DNA of 64,000 bases from Puniceibacterium sp. IMCC21224 (GTDB lineage Bacteria > Pseudomonadota > Alphaproteobacteria > Rhodobacterales > Rhodobacteraceae). Positions 37,574-46,598 of the stretch are shown here, one piece after another (position 1 is the first letter of the stretch; each line of letters begins with the position of its first letter). The notes beneath the pieces were generated by a model, which saw only the letters and a program-made list of their open reading frames with translations, was not told the origin of the DNA and did not search any database. The stretch is taken from assembly GCF_001038505.1 (NCBI RefSeq), contig NZ_LDPY01000001.1, forward strand, positions 3,658,001 to 3,722,000, in the 5' to 3' direction. Made by a program: the position numbers and the translations under genes.

Positions 37574-38734
37574 TTGGACCTTCTGACTCAGACCGAAGAT
37601 CACCTGCGCGATCTCATCAGCTTTGCCACAGTGTCGTGCGATCCCAACCTCGACATGATGCATCATATGGCGAACCGGCTCGAGGATGCGGGCGCACGTG
37701 TAGAAGTCTTTCAGGACGAAAGCGGGAAAAAGGCCAATATTTTTGCCTCAATCGGCCCCGATTGTCCCGGCGGCTTGCTGCTGTCGGGCCATTCCGATGT
37801 GGTGCCGGTGACGGATCAGGACTGGACTTCGGACCCGTTCGAACTGTCGGAACGCGGCGATCTGCTGATGGGGCGCGGCACCTGCGACATGAAAGGGTTT
37901 ATTGCCGCCTGCCTGACCTACGCCCGCCACTATGCCGAACTGACTCTGCGTCGGCCGATCCATTTCTGTTTTACCCATGACGAGGAAACCGGATGTCTGG
38001 GCGCGCAGGCGCTGGTGCCAGAGCTGAAGAAACGCGGCATTGCCCCTTCGATTGCCATCATTGGCGAACCGACCGAAATGCGCATCATTGAGGGCCACAA
38101 GGGCTGTTGTGAATACACCACCCGATTTTCCGGCCTCGAAGGGCATGGCTCAAACCCGGATCGCGGCGTCAACGCGGTGGCCTATGCGGTGAAGTACGCC
38201 ACGCGCCTAATGGAACTTGCCGAAGACCTCAAGGGCCGTGCCCCGCGCGAATCCCGGTTTGATCCGCCATGGACCAGCATCAGCATCGGGCGGCTCAACG
38301 GCGGTCACGCCCATAACGTGATCCCGGCCAAAGCCGAGCTCGATTGGGAAATGCGTCCGGTGCAATACGGCGACGCGGAATTCGTCAAAGATGCCCTGAC
38401 GCAATACATCGAAACCGAATTGCTGCCGTCCATGCGCGCCGTCAGCCCCCGCGCCGACATATCGACCCAGATCATCGGCGAAGTGGCCGGCCTCGAACCG
38501 ATGGATGTGAACATGGCCCGCACGCTTGTCGCCACCCTCACCGGCCAGAACGCGGTCGATGTCGTGCCATTCTGCACCGAGGGCGGGATTTTTCAACAGA
38601 TGGGGATGTCGGTTGTGGTGTGCGGTCCCGGCTCGATCGCGCAGGCGCACAAGGCGGACGAATATGTGTCGCGTGCGCAGCTTGCCGAATGCCTGACCCT
38701 GCTCGACGGTTTCGGCCACAGCTGCGCAGCATGA
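37574..38734 (+). CDS. M20-family deacylase, ArgE-like (acetylornithine deacetylase family)
   Basis: A 386-residue metallohydrolase. Zinc-site motifs: SGHSDVVPV (His ligand and Asp), GRGTCDMKGF (bridging Asp), HDEETGCLGA (catalytic Glu pair) and IIGEPTEM. The dimerisation lid GCCEYTTRFSGLEGHGSNPDRGVNA follows. ArgE removes the acetyl group from N-acetylornithine and similar N-acyl diamino acids; here it could deacetylate the product of the DoeA-like enzyme. The start is TTG 37574, with AAGGAG 9 bases upstream; upstream in-frame codons lie inside the preceding gene. Its stop overlaps the gntR start (ATGA). Confidence 0.88.
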   Translation: MDLLTQTEDHLRDLISFATVSCDPNLDMMHHMANRLEDAGARVEVFQDESGKKANIFASIGPDCPGGLLLSGHSDVVPVTDQDWTSDPFELSERGDLLMGRGTCDMKGFIAACLTYARHYAELTLRRPIHFCFTHDEETGCLGAQALVPELKKRGIAPSIAIIGEPTEMRIIEGHKGCCEYTTRFSGLEGHGSNPDRGVNAVAYAVKYATRLMELAEDLKGRAPRESRFDPPWTSISIGRLNGGHAHNVIPAKAELDWEMRPVQYGDAEFVKDALTQYIETELLPSMRAVSPRADISTQIIGEVAGLEPMDVNMARTLVATLTGQNAVDVVPFCTEGGIFQQMGMSVVVCGPGSIAQAHKADEYVSRAQLAECLTLLDGFGHSCAA

Positions 38735-39375
38735 GCGACGCGATTGACAGGTTCCAGCGCCTGCACATGACCTTGCGGGATCGCATTTGCCTGCTCGATT
38801 ACCCGCCGGGCGCCAAACTGTCAGAAGAGTCGCTGGCGGCCGAATTCGGAACCTCGCGCACACCGCTGCGGCGTGTGCTCGCCCGGTTGGAAACCGAAGG
38901 CCTTGTGATTTCGCGCCACGGGGTCGGCACCATCGTCACAGATGTGGACATCGTTGAAATGGCGCAGGTCTACGATCTGCGGTTAGAGCTGGCGCAACTT
39001 GTCGGCGTCTTATCCCCCTGCCTGATAACGCCGGACATTATCACAACAGGCGCTGAGTTTGTGGCCCGTGGCACCGCGCTGGCCCGGGCACCGGCTGCCC
39101 GCGCCTTTGCCCGGCTCAACATGGAATTCCATGATTTTGGTCTGACCCTAACCACAAACGCGGCACTGCGTGACACGGCACAACAACTGTATCTGCGCAC
39201 CACGCGAATCTGGCTCAAGGCGATTCCCCAGATGGACCTGGCCCGGGAGACGGAGATTTTTCTGGATGAGATGCGCCAGACGCATGGCGCGTTAGAGAGT
39301 GGCGACATGCGGGCCGCCGCACTGATCCGCAAGGCGCATATCTCGATGAGCTTTCATCGTCTGTCCGGGTTCTAA
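38731..39375 (+). CDS. GntR-family transcriptional regulator, FadR/FCD type
   Basis: A 214-residue regulator. The N-terminal winged helix has PGAKLSEESLAAEFGTSRTPLRRVLARLETEGLV (here split: the helix-turn-helix sits at 24-58). The C-terminal FCD domain shows a DLRLELAQ helix and histidines in NMEFHDFGLTL, MRQTHGAL and IRKAHISM that could hold a metal and ligand. It is translated with the M20 gene through an ATGA overlap. It is the natural candidate to bind the two TTGTNNACAA sites upstream of the operon, probably as a repressor released by a pathway intermediate. Confidence 0.92.
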   Translation: MSDAIDRFQRLHMTLRDRICLLDYPPGAKLSEESLAAEFGTSRTPLRRVLARLETEGLVISRHGVGTIVTDVDIVEMAQVYDLRLELAQLVGVLSPCLITPDIITTGAEFVARGTALARAPAARAFARLNMEFHDFGLTLTTNAALRDTAQQLYLRTTRIWLKAIPQMDLARETEIFLDEMRQTHGALESGDMRAAALIRKAHISMSFHRLSGF

Positions 39376-39424
39376 GGCCCGTCAGGACAAGGTGTCACCC
39401 CCCTCGGGACGGCGCTCAATAGCG

Positions 39425-39454
39425 CAGAGGCCTCGGATCGCTCCGAAGCCTCTG
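39425..39454. terminator. Hairpin between converging gntR and MBL-fold genes
   Basis: CAGAGGC (39425-39431) pairs with GCCTCTG (39448-39454), and inside it TCGGA pairs with TCCGA, giving a 12-bp stem with one mismatch and a 4-base loop. No T-run follows; it sits midway between the two converging genes and may serve both. Confidence 0.55.
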
Positions 39455-39486
39455 GCAGGTCTTGTGATGATTGCCGACAGGCTGCG

Positions 39487-40272
39487 TCAGGCCGATCCGT
39501 CCGGATACCAGTCGCCCATCTTGACCTCGACACTCTCACCAACCAGCGCAGCGAATTCCGCCGGATCCTGTGTGCCGCCATCGCGGCCACGGTAGTGATA
39601 GGGGTAAACATAAGACGGCTTGAAATCGGCCACAGCCGACGCCGCCGCAGCGACATCCATGGTGAACGGCAGGTTCATGCACAAAAAGGCCAGGTCGATG
39701 CCTTCGAGTGCGCGCATCTCGGGAATATCTTCGGAATCGCCCGAGATATAGACCTTGAACCCGTCAAAGCTTAGCACATAGCCGTTGTCGCGGCCCTGCG
39801 GGTGAAAGTTGGTCCGCCCTTCGGTGGTGTTATAGGCCGGGATCGCGTCAATCCCGACACCGGAAAATTCTGAACTTTCGCCGTTGCCGATGGCACTGGC
39901 ACGCGCCTTAAGATCCTCGGGCAGCATGTCCAGGACCGCCGGGTTGGTGATCAGCACGGTGCTGTCCCCCATCAGCGCGGCAAGCGTTTCCGCATTGTAA
40001 TGGTCGCCATGTTCATGAGTGACGAGGATCAGGTCCGCAGGCGGCAGCGACGCATACTGCGCCGGATCACCGACCGGATCGGAGTAGATGACCCCGGCAG
40101 GCGTTTCCATCACGAACGACGCATGCGCGACAGGATGAACCGTGATCTCGCCTGCTGTGGTTTCAAAAACATCGCCGCCATGTGCGGCGGCGCTAGCGGT
40201 AAAAGGCAGCAATGTGACTGTCCCGGCGGTTGCGGCGGCAGTGACCAGGAAATGTCGGCGAGTCTGGGTCAT
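39487..40272 (-). CDS. Exported MBL-fold metallohydrolase (UlaG-like)
   Basis: A 261-residue protein with a Tat-like leader (MTQTRRHFLVTAAATAGTVT, RRHFL) ending near ASAAAHGG. The metallo-beta-lactamase motif is HEHGDH at 86-91, later ISGDSED and the terminal YPYHYRGRDGG histidine. The group resembles UlaG-like/YtkL metal-dependent hydrolases; the substrate is not predictable. It is a single gene, oriented against the gntR operon. Confidence 0.88.
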   Translation of the reverse strand: MTQTRRHFLVTAAATAGTVTLLPFTASAAAHGGDVFETTAGEITVHPVAHASFVMETPAGVIYSDPVGDPAQYASLPPADLILVTHEHGDHYNAETLAALMGDSTVLITNPAVLDMLPEDLKARASAIGNGESSEFSGVGIDAIPAYNTTEGRTNFHPQGRDNGYVLSFDGFKVYISGDSEDIPEMRALEGIDLAFLCMNLPFTMDVAAAASAVADFKPSYVYPYHYRGRDGGTQDPAEFAALVGESVEVKMGDWYPDGSA

Positions 40273-40504
40273 TGTCTTTCGATCCTCGATTGCGAAAACG
40301 TCCGGTATCAGCCCGGTGCCCCCATGGTAGAGCCCGGCGCGCCGGTTTCAATCGGCGATCACACCCCTCAGATCAACATTCAGGCATCCCAGGTCATATT
40401 TCCGACATCTTCGGGTGACGCCGACAGCGCACTGCTTGCGTTGCCCCACACTGTGCTTTGAGCTAAGCGCGACAGAGCCAACACAGAACGCCACCGGAGA
40501 GCAA

Positions 40505-41752
40505 ATGTATCGCGTCTGGAATTTTCTGACCAACTATTCGCTTCTGCTGATTCTGGGCGCGCTTATCGCGCTGATCTGGGCGAATACCGATCCGTCCAGC
40601 TATCATCACTTTGTTGACTTTGTGATCTGGGACAATGCACCGGTCGGCCATCTGCATGACGGCCACCGAACACTGACACTGCACTATTTGGTCAACGATC
40701 TGCTCATGGCTTTTTTCTTTGCCATCGCGGCCAAGGAAGTCTGGGAGGCGGTGATCCTCTCAAACGGGTCACTGCGCGGCAAAAAGGCGGCAACTCCGCT
40801 GTTTGCGACGCTTGGCGGTATGCTCGGGCCGATCACCGTCTATCTTGGCCTTGCGCTGATCATGGGGTCGGACACCTATTCTGCGGTTGCCAATGGCTGG
40901 GCGATCCCGACGGCGACCGACATCGCCTTTTCCTATATTGTCGGACGGATCGTGTTTGGCGCCGGACACCCCGCCGTGCGGTTCCTGCTGCTGCTGGCGA
41001 TTGCGGACGATGCCGCAGGTCTGATCATTCTGGCGGTGTTCTACCCGTCGGGCGATCTGGCACCGCAATGGCTGCTGCTGTCACTTGGGGCCGCAATCAC
41101 CGTATATATGCTGGCGAATTGGCTGCCTCGCAAGCTCGACCGTGGCAATCAGACACGCCCGACCTCGACCTGGGTGCGCAAGAGACTGAACTTCTGGCCC
41201 TATCTTTTGGCTGCCAGTGCCAGCTGGTACGGATTCATGCAATCGGGCCTGCACCCGGCGCTGGGACTGCTGCCCATCGTACCGACCATCCCGCATGCCG
41301 ACCGCGCCTTTGGTATCTTCGCAGAGGCCGAGCAGTATCTGACCGACCTGCTGAACCAGATTGAGCACGCGCTGAAACACCCGGTCGAGGTTATCCTGTT
41401 CTTTTTTGGTCTGCTCAATGCGGGGGTCGAGTTTTCGTTCATCGGTGATGCCACCTGGCTGGTCCTCGCGGGTCTGCTGATCGGCAAACCGCTGGGGATC
41501 TTCGTCTTTGGCTGGCTTGCGGCGGTGCCGATGCGACTGGGCATTCCCGAGGGTATGCGGATCATAGACCTAGTGGTGATCGGCTGCGTCGCGGCCATCG
41601 GTTTTACCGTTTCGCTGTTTGTGGCCTCAGTCGCGTTTGACGCGGGCCCGGTTCAGGACGCGGCCAAGATGGGCGCGCTGTTCAGCTTTGCCGCAGCGGT
41701 TGTGTCGATCGCGGTTGGCAAACTGCTCCGGGTCGAGAAAACCACCAACTGA
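40505..41752 (+). CDS. nhaA: Na+/H+ antiporter NhaA
   Basis: A 415-residue membrane protein with about 12 hydrophobic segments. NhaA landmarks: DLLMAFFFAIAAKEV, GWAIPTATDIAFSYIVG (the antiparallel helix region), LLALAIADDAAGLIILAVFY (ADD aspartates that bind Na+), and GKPLGIFVFGW. It exchanges cytoplasmic Na+ for external protons, fitting a marine lifestyle. The start is ATG 40505 (MYRVWNF), preceded by CCGGAGAG. It is larger than E. coli NhaA (388) because of longer loops. Confidence 0.95.
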   Translation: MYRVWNFLTNYSLLLILGALIALIWANTDPSSYHHFVDFVIWDNAPVGHLHDGHRTLTLHYLVNDLLMAFFFAIAAKEVWEAVILSNGSLRGKKAATPLFATLGGMLGPITVYLGLALIMGSDTYSAVANGWAIPTATDIAFSYIVGRIVFGAGHPAVRFLLLLAIADDAAGLIILAVFYPSGDLAPQWLLLSLGAAITVYMLANWLPRKLDRGNQTRPTSTWVRKRLNFWPYLLAASASWYGFMQSGLHPALGLLPIVPTIPHADRAFGIFAEAEQYLTDLLNQIEHALKHPVEVILFFFGLLNAGVEFSFIGDATWLVLAGLLIGKPLGIFVFGWLAAVPMRLGIPEGMRIIDLVVIGCVAAIGFTVSLFVASVAFDAGPVQDAAKMGALFSFAAAVVSIAVGKLLRVEKTTN

Positions 41753-41959
41753 TGCTAATGCGCGGTGTGTACGATGGCGCGCCTCGCAAGACCGCGCACC
41801 CCGCACGATGCCCCGCGCGCAACGCAATTTCGTGAACACCGGATGCTAAACAGTGTCTTTTGTTTCCGGATCGGGCCATACTCTCGCCAATATTCGCCCT
41901 TAACACGCTGACAAGCCACCTGATGTATACGTGTGGTCCCGCAGTGCCGAGGCAAGTGG

Positions 41960-42619
41960 ATGCTCGAATTCGACAATGTCAGCAAGTCCTTCTGGACAGG
42001 ATCACAACGCAAGGTGATCCTGGAGCGCGCGTCGTTCCGTGTCGATCTGGGCGAATCGGTGGGCATTCTGGCGCCCAATGGCACTGGCAAGACAACCATC
42101 ATCCGGATGATGGCAGGCCTGGAAAAACCGGACGAGGGCGAAATTCGCCGTGGCTGCCGCATCTCCTTTCCGCTCGGCTTTATGGGGGGGGTGATCAACA
42201 AACAGTCGGGGATGGAGAATTGCCGCTTTATCGCGCGTCTCTATGGGCTGGACCCCGATTATGTCGAGGCGTTCTGCCGCTGGCTCTGCGGTCTAGGTGA
42301 ATATTTCGACCAGCCATTGGGCACCTATTCGTCCGGGATGCGGGCACGGTTCACCTTTTCGCTGATGCTGGCACTGGACTTTGACATTTATCTGATCGAC
42401 GAAGGTATGCCAAATTCCACCGACGCCGAGTTCAACAAGAAGGCCGGCGATATTCTGGCCGAACGGCTGCGTACGACAACGATCATCATCGTCTCGCACC
42501 AGCCCGCGATACTCGAAAAATTCGCCCGCAAGGCGGCGGTCCTGATGGACGGCAAGCTGCATATGTTTGAAACCTTGGAAGAAGCGAAACAGCTCTATGA
42601 CTACGAAACCCAAGGCTAA
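41960..42619 (+). CDS. KpsT-like polysaccharide-export ABC ATPase
   Basis: A 219-residue ATPase of the capsule/teichoic-acid export type. Walker A APNGTGKTT at 38-46, FPLGFMGGVINKQSGMENCRF in the Q-loop region, signature TYSSGMRARFTFSLML, Walker B IYLIDEG (with the family-typical glycine-proline change) and ATP-switch IIVSHQ. KpsT works with the permease KpsM, which is absent here. The start MLEFDNVSKSF is preceded by GGCAAGTGG. Its last 23 bases overlap the KpsE-like gene. Confidence 0.9.
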   Translation: MLEFDNVSKSFWTGSQRKVILERASFRVDLGESVGILAPNGTGKTTIIRMMAGLEKPDEGEIRRGCRISFPLGFMGGVINKQSGMENCRFIARLYGLDPDYVEAFCRWLCGLGEYFDQPLGTYSSGMRARFTFSLMLALDFDIYLIDEGMPNSTDAEFNKKAGDILAERLRTTTIIIVSHQPAILEKFARKAAVLMDGKLHMFETLEEAKQLYDYETQG

Positions 42620-44354
42620 GAAATTCCGTATCCGTCGTCCCGACGCGTCAGAGACCGTTGCCGAGACGCCCCAAACTGCTCCGCAGGGTACATCCGCGCG
42701 TGCGCCCTCGTCTGCTCCGGCACCCCGGCCAGACACTGCCGCACCGCCTCCCGCAAATACACCCGCCGCAGGCGCGCCCACACCACGCGCCCCACAGCGA
42801 CCGACGTCCGGCGCGACGCCAGCGCCCACCCACGCCGAAACGCCCGCCACCGCCCGCACCGGCGCGGTTGATTCAGCGGCACAGGTCGCAGGTGAAACCG
42901 ATCTGAACGCCATCCGGCAAGAGGGGTTGACCGGTCGGCAATTGCGCATGGCGCGACGTGTGGCGCAAAAGAACGGACTGGACCCGACGTCGGATCTTGA
43001 CGCCGTTCGGCTGCTACGCGCGCGCGGCATCGATCCGTTCCAACGTACCAATATGCTCGAACTGGTGGTACCCAGCGAAACCCGTCCCGCCGCTGCGCCA
43101 GCCAATGTCGGCCTGGCCGTGCCTCAGGCTGATCAGGCCAAGTTGCCGCAGACCGTCGCCCTGAACAAAGCCGGCCTGCCTTCGACCAATGTGGCCAGCC
43201 CCGCCGAGCGCCGCATGGCGGAAATCGCGCGGATGCAAAAGGACCTTGCCCAGCGCCGTCGCCGCAAGATGATGCTTTTGCTGACCCGATTGTCCTTTTT
43301 CGTGCTGCTGCCAACAATCCTCGCCGGGTATTATTTTTATGCCGTGGCAACACCAATGTACGCCACCAAATCCGAGTTCCTGATTCTCAAAGCCGAGAGC
43401 GGCGGCAGTGGCATGGGCAGTTTTCTGTCCGGCACACAATTCGCCACCAATCAGGACGCGATCGCGGTGCAATCCTACCTGACATCCAAGGATGCAATGC
43501 TGCGCCTCGACAGAGACGCCGGGTTCAAGGCGCATTTCACCCAGCCCAGCATCGACCCGATTCAGCGACTGAGCGACAACCCCTCGAACGAAGAGGCCTA
43601 CAAGCTCTACAAGCGCAACGTCGAGATCGGCTATGATCCGACCGAAGGCGTGATCAAGATGGAGGTCATCGCCGCCGAACCCGAAACCGCCGCCGAATTC
43701 AGCCGCGCGTTGATCCGCTATGCCGAAGACCGCGTGGACAATCTAAGCTTGCGCAAACGCACCAACGGCGTGCTCGACGCCGAGCAGGGCCTGTCCGAAG
43801 CCGAAGCCGCCCGCCAAGTAGCACAGGAAAAACTGGTGCGTCTGCAACAGGATGGCGCAATCGTCGACCCCGAGGGGCGAATCGCCGCGCTGCGCGGGCA
43901 GATCAACAATGTCGAAATGCAGACGCAAGAGAAGCAGCTGCAACTGCAGGCGTTACTCGACAACGCTCGTCCGAATTCCAGCCGGGTTCAGGGCGCCGAA
44001 GGCGATGTGCGCCGCTTGCAGGCGCTGCTTGACGACCTCAATGCGCAAATGACCACCGCCGCTACTGGCGAAAATTCCCTGGCCGAAATTGCGGTGCAGA
44101 TACAACTGTCACAGGCCGATCTCGCGACCCGCGATCTGATGTTGCAATCGGCGCTGGAGCGGCTGGAAACAGCACGGCGCGACGCCGAAAGTCAGGCGCG
44201 CTACCTGACAACATCCGTTGTGCCGGTGGCCTCCGAAGATCCGAGCTATCCGCGTAAATTCGAAAACACGATCCTGTGTTTCCTGATCTTCTCTGGCATC
44301 TATCTGATGATTTCACTGACCGCATCCATCCTGCGCGAACAGGTCTCCTCCTGA
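42597..44354 (+). CDS. KpsE-like polysaccharide co-polymerase with long proline/alanine-rich N-terminus
   Basis: A 585-residue inner-membrane protein. Residues 1-220 are a low-complexity Pro/Ala/Thr-rich stretch (about 15-110) plus a helical, arginine-rich part; TM1 is near 225-247 (LTRLSFFVLLPTILAGYYFYAV). A periplasmic domain with long coiled coil (QGLSEAEAARQVAQEKLVRLQQ and later heptads) follows, and TM2 is near 555-577 (ILCFLIFSGIYLMISL). This is the KpsE/CtrB class of capsule export bridging proteins. The cytoplasmic extension is unusual; standard KpsE starts near TM1. Translated with the ATPase gene through a 23-base overlap. Confidence 0.88.
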   Translation: MTTKPKAKKFRIRRPDASETVAETPQTAPQGTSARAPSSAPAPRPDTAAPPPANTPAAGAPTPRAPQRPTSGATPAPTHAETPATARTGAVDSAAQVAGETDLNAIRQEGLTGRQLRMARRVAQKNGLDPTSDLDAVRLLRARGIDPFQRTNMLELVVPSETRPAAAPANVGLAVPQADQAKLPQTVALNKAGLPSTNVASPAERRMAEIARMQKDLAQRRRRKMMLLLTRLSFFVLLPTILAGYYFYAVATPMYATKSEFLILKAESGGSGMGSFLSGTQFATNQDAIAVQSYLTSKDAMLRLDRDAGFKAHFTQPSIDPIQRLSDNPSNEEAYKLYKRNVEIGYDPTEGVIKMEVIAAEPETAAEFSRALIRYAEDRVDNLSLRKRTNGVLDAEQGLSEAEAARQVAQEKLVRLQQDGAIVDPEGRIAALRGQINNVEMQTQEKQLQLQALLDNARPNSSRVQGAEGDVRRLQALLDDLNAQMTTAATGENSLAEIAVQIQLSQADLATRDLMLQSALERLETARRDAESQARYLTTSVVPVASEDPSYPRKFENTILCFLIFSGIYLMISLTASILREQVSS

Positions 44355-44372
44355 CGCCGGTTTTCGCGACTA

Positions 44373-44406
44373 TTTACGCCCCTCGCGACAACGCCGAGGG
44401 CGTAAA
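44373..44406. terminator. Hairpin between converging kpsE-like and fsr-like genes
   Basis: TTTACGCCC-C-TCG pairs with CGAGGGCGTAAA, giving a 12-bp stem with one bulged C and a loop of about 9 bases, 19 bp after the KpsE-like stop. No strong T-run is present on either side. Confidence 0.5.
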
Positions 44407-44508
44407 CCTGGGTTGAGACAGTGGAATTCCCGGATATACGCAAAATCAACATCTTAGGGTCCGGCCCCATTGAAACCGCCCGAGATCTGAGGCTTGGGGA
44501 CGGGCCCG

Positions 44509-45699
44509 TTAAGTGTCGTCGATCCGCGGCAGGAACCACGCCAGCAATCCCGCCAGAGGCAGGAACGAACAGAAACGATACACTGCCTCGACGCCGTAAC
44601 TGTCCGCCAGAACACCCAAAAATGCAGCCGCCACGCCGCCCAGACCAAAGTTCAGCCCATAGAACAGACCTCCGATCAGGCCGATTCGGTCGGGCAGCAG
44701 ATCCATTGCGTAGATCAGGATCGAGGCAAAGGCGCTGGCCATGATCAGATTGATCAGGATCGTCAGGATGCCGGTCCAGAACAAATCCACATAGGGCAGC
44801 ATCAGCGTCAGCGGCAGCGGCCCCAGCACCGAGACCCAGATAATCCGGTAGCGCCCGATCCGGTCGCCGACGACCCCACCAATCAACACACCGACAGCCG
44901 ATGCCATCAGGAAAACAAAAAGCATCATCTGCGAAGCCGGGATCGACAGGCCGAACCGTTCGATCAGGTAGAAAATGTAGAAAGAGCGGAAACTTTCGGC
45001 ATAGGCATTCTTGGTAAACATCAGCAGGGTCAGCACCACAAGGCTGATGCCGATGGTCAGCGGCGCGTGCCGGACCGTCACCTTGCCGTTTTTGCTGCGC
45101 GCCACCATCGACGAGAATTCGGCGCTGATCTGCCGCTGCTTGCTGCCAATCCAAGTCAAAAGCATCATCGCCAGAAGTGCGATAACCGCGAACCACGCAA
45201 GGCTCGGCTGGCCCCACGGGACGATGATCAAAGCGGCAAACACCGGCCCGAGTGCCCCACCAGCCTGTCCACCGACCTGGAACATCCCTTGCGCCAGGCC
45301 CTGCCGACCACCGGCAGCGTAACGTGCCATCCGCGTCGCCTCGGGGTGAAAGATTGATGAGCCGATGCCGATCAAAGCCACAGACACCAGAATCATCGCA
45401 TAGCTCAGGGCAAAAGCGAGGCAAACCAGCCCCGACAAGGTGAACATCATCCCCACCACCGGCGAATAGGGTGCGGGATGCCGATCGGTCACCATGCCGA
45501 TCACAGGTTGCAGCATGGCCCCCGCGATCTGAAAGGTCAGGGTGATCATGCCGATCTGGACGAAATCCAGCGCGTAGGCCTCTTTCAGGATCGGATAGGC
45601 CGCCGGGATCAGCGATTGCATCAAATCGTTCAAAAGATGCGTCAGACCCAAAACCGCAAGCACGGCCAGATGGATTTTGGGTCGGGATGTGATTGTCAT
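44509..45699 (-). CDS. MFS transporter, fosmidomycin-resistance (Fsr) type
   Basis: A 396-residue protein with 12 membrane segments, opening LAVLAVLGLTHLLNDLMQSLIPAAYPIL, the Fsr signature (HLLNDxxQSLIPAxYP). GIGSSIFHPEATRMAR is another typical loop. Fsr-like pumps export fosmidomycin-like compounds; the natural substrate here is unknown. ATG 45699 starts the family-conserved region. The 270 bp beyond it toward 45970 contain no visible gene. Confidence 0.92.
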   Translation of the reverse strand: MTITSRPKIHLAVLAVLGLTHLLNDLMQSLIPAAYPILKEAYALDFVQIGMITLTFQIAGAMLQPVIGMVTDRHPAPYSPVVGMMFTLSGLVCLAFALSYAMILVSVALIGIGSSIFHPEATRMARYAAGGRQGLAQGMFQVGGQAGGALGPVFAALIIVPWGQPSLAWFAVIALLAMMLLTWIGSKQRQISAEFSSMVARSKNGKVTVRHAPLTIGISLVVLTLLMFTKNAYAESFRSFYIFYLIERFGLSIPASQMMLFVFLMASAVGVLIGGVVGDRIGRYRIIWVSVLGPLPLTLMLPYVDLFWTGILTILINLIMASAFASILIYAMDLLPDRIGLIGGLFYGLNFGLGGVAAAFLGVLADSYGVEAVYRFCSFLPLAGLLAWFLPRIDDT

Positions 45700-45969
45700 A
45701 TCAATTATCTTGCAGGTTTAGGTGTTTCAGGCAGGATCGGGGTCAATTGCGCATATCTTGCCAGTGGTCGCAATGGGCACGAACGGTCGGATCGTCGGAA
45801 GTATGGTTCATCCGTAGGAAACAACAGCGCCGAGCGGACATAAGGTTTTAGCAAGCCCCCTGACTGAGCCTGAGACCCGGCGATCATCACCCGGCAGATT
45901 GCCCGCCCCAGCAACCCATGTAAAAAGTCATCGCTTCAAACCGCTCTCGGATTCGGGGGCAGTAGCCTG

Positions 45970-46401
45970 TTAGATCTGCATGCGCGCGGCAAGCGCCAGT
46001 AATGACTCGCGTAGAGCATCAGCGGCGTCCTGTGTCAGGCCGGTCTGGCAACTCACATCATGCTGAATCCGGGCGACGACCCGCTCTAGCGCAGCGCCGG
46101 CATCGGTCAACGCCATCAGCTGGACCTGATGGTCAACCTCGTCCTGATGCCGCCGTATCAGGCCACCGCGTTCCAACCGTTCAACGGTGGACGCGATAAC
46201 ATCGGGTTCAAGGCTTAGCCGGTGGGTAAGGTGATCCCGCGTGCTCGCCCCGTGCTGCCACAGCACCAACAGAACCAGATATTGCGGGTAGGTCAGGCCC
46301 ACCGCCCTGAGCTGTGGCCGATACGCCTGTGTCACGGCATTGGTCGCAGCATAGAGCGCAAAACACAATTGATCGTCTAGGGTCAGTTTCTCAGCATCCA
46401 A
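45970..46401 (-). CDS. MarR-family regulator, OhrR-like
   Basis: A 143-residue winged-helix protein. It contains LDDQLCFALYAATNAVTQAYR, where the Cys in QLCFALY corresponds to the reactive cysteine of organic-peroxide sensor OhrR, then LGLTYPQYLVLLVLW-like (VGLTYPQYLVLLVLWQHG) and the wing RLERGGLIRRHQDEVDHQV. The start is TTG 46401, with GGAGA 7 bases upstream; ATGs at 46464 and 46500 give longer tails unlike the family. No ohr gene is adjacent, so the target genes are unknown. Confidence 0.85.
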   Translation of the reverse strand: MDAEKLTLDDQLCFALYAATNAVTQAYRPQLRAVGLTYPQYLVLLVLWQHGASTRDHLTHRLSLEPDVIASTVERLERGGLIRRHQDEVDHQVQLMALTDAGAALERVVARIQHDVSCQTGLTQDAADALRESLLALAARMQI

Positions 46402-46598
46402 TGGTCTGTCTCCGCAAGAGGTGGTGTCTATCACCCAAACGCATTCTCGCTGGAATTGGTTCATGTATGATTGAAAAGCCCGCGACAGAAATTTCGGCAT
46501 ATTGCTGGCGTTTTCCGGCTCCGCGCTGCGTCCCGCTTGTATCCGCGGTGCCTCTCAACTAACTCGGGGGCTATATTTCCCCGACCAAGGATCCTGCG

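Noticed and set aside
40273..40504. Possible riboswitch or Na+-responsive leader before nhaA
   Set aside because: No recognisable conserved fold or long stem could be found by eye.
45700..45969. A possible small gene between the Fsr-like pump and the OhrR-like regulator
   Set aside because: Open frames here have no ribosome-binding site or recognisable sequence, and I see no other structure in the 270 bp.
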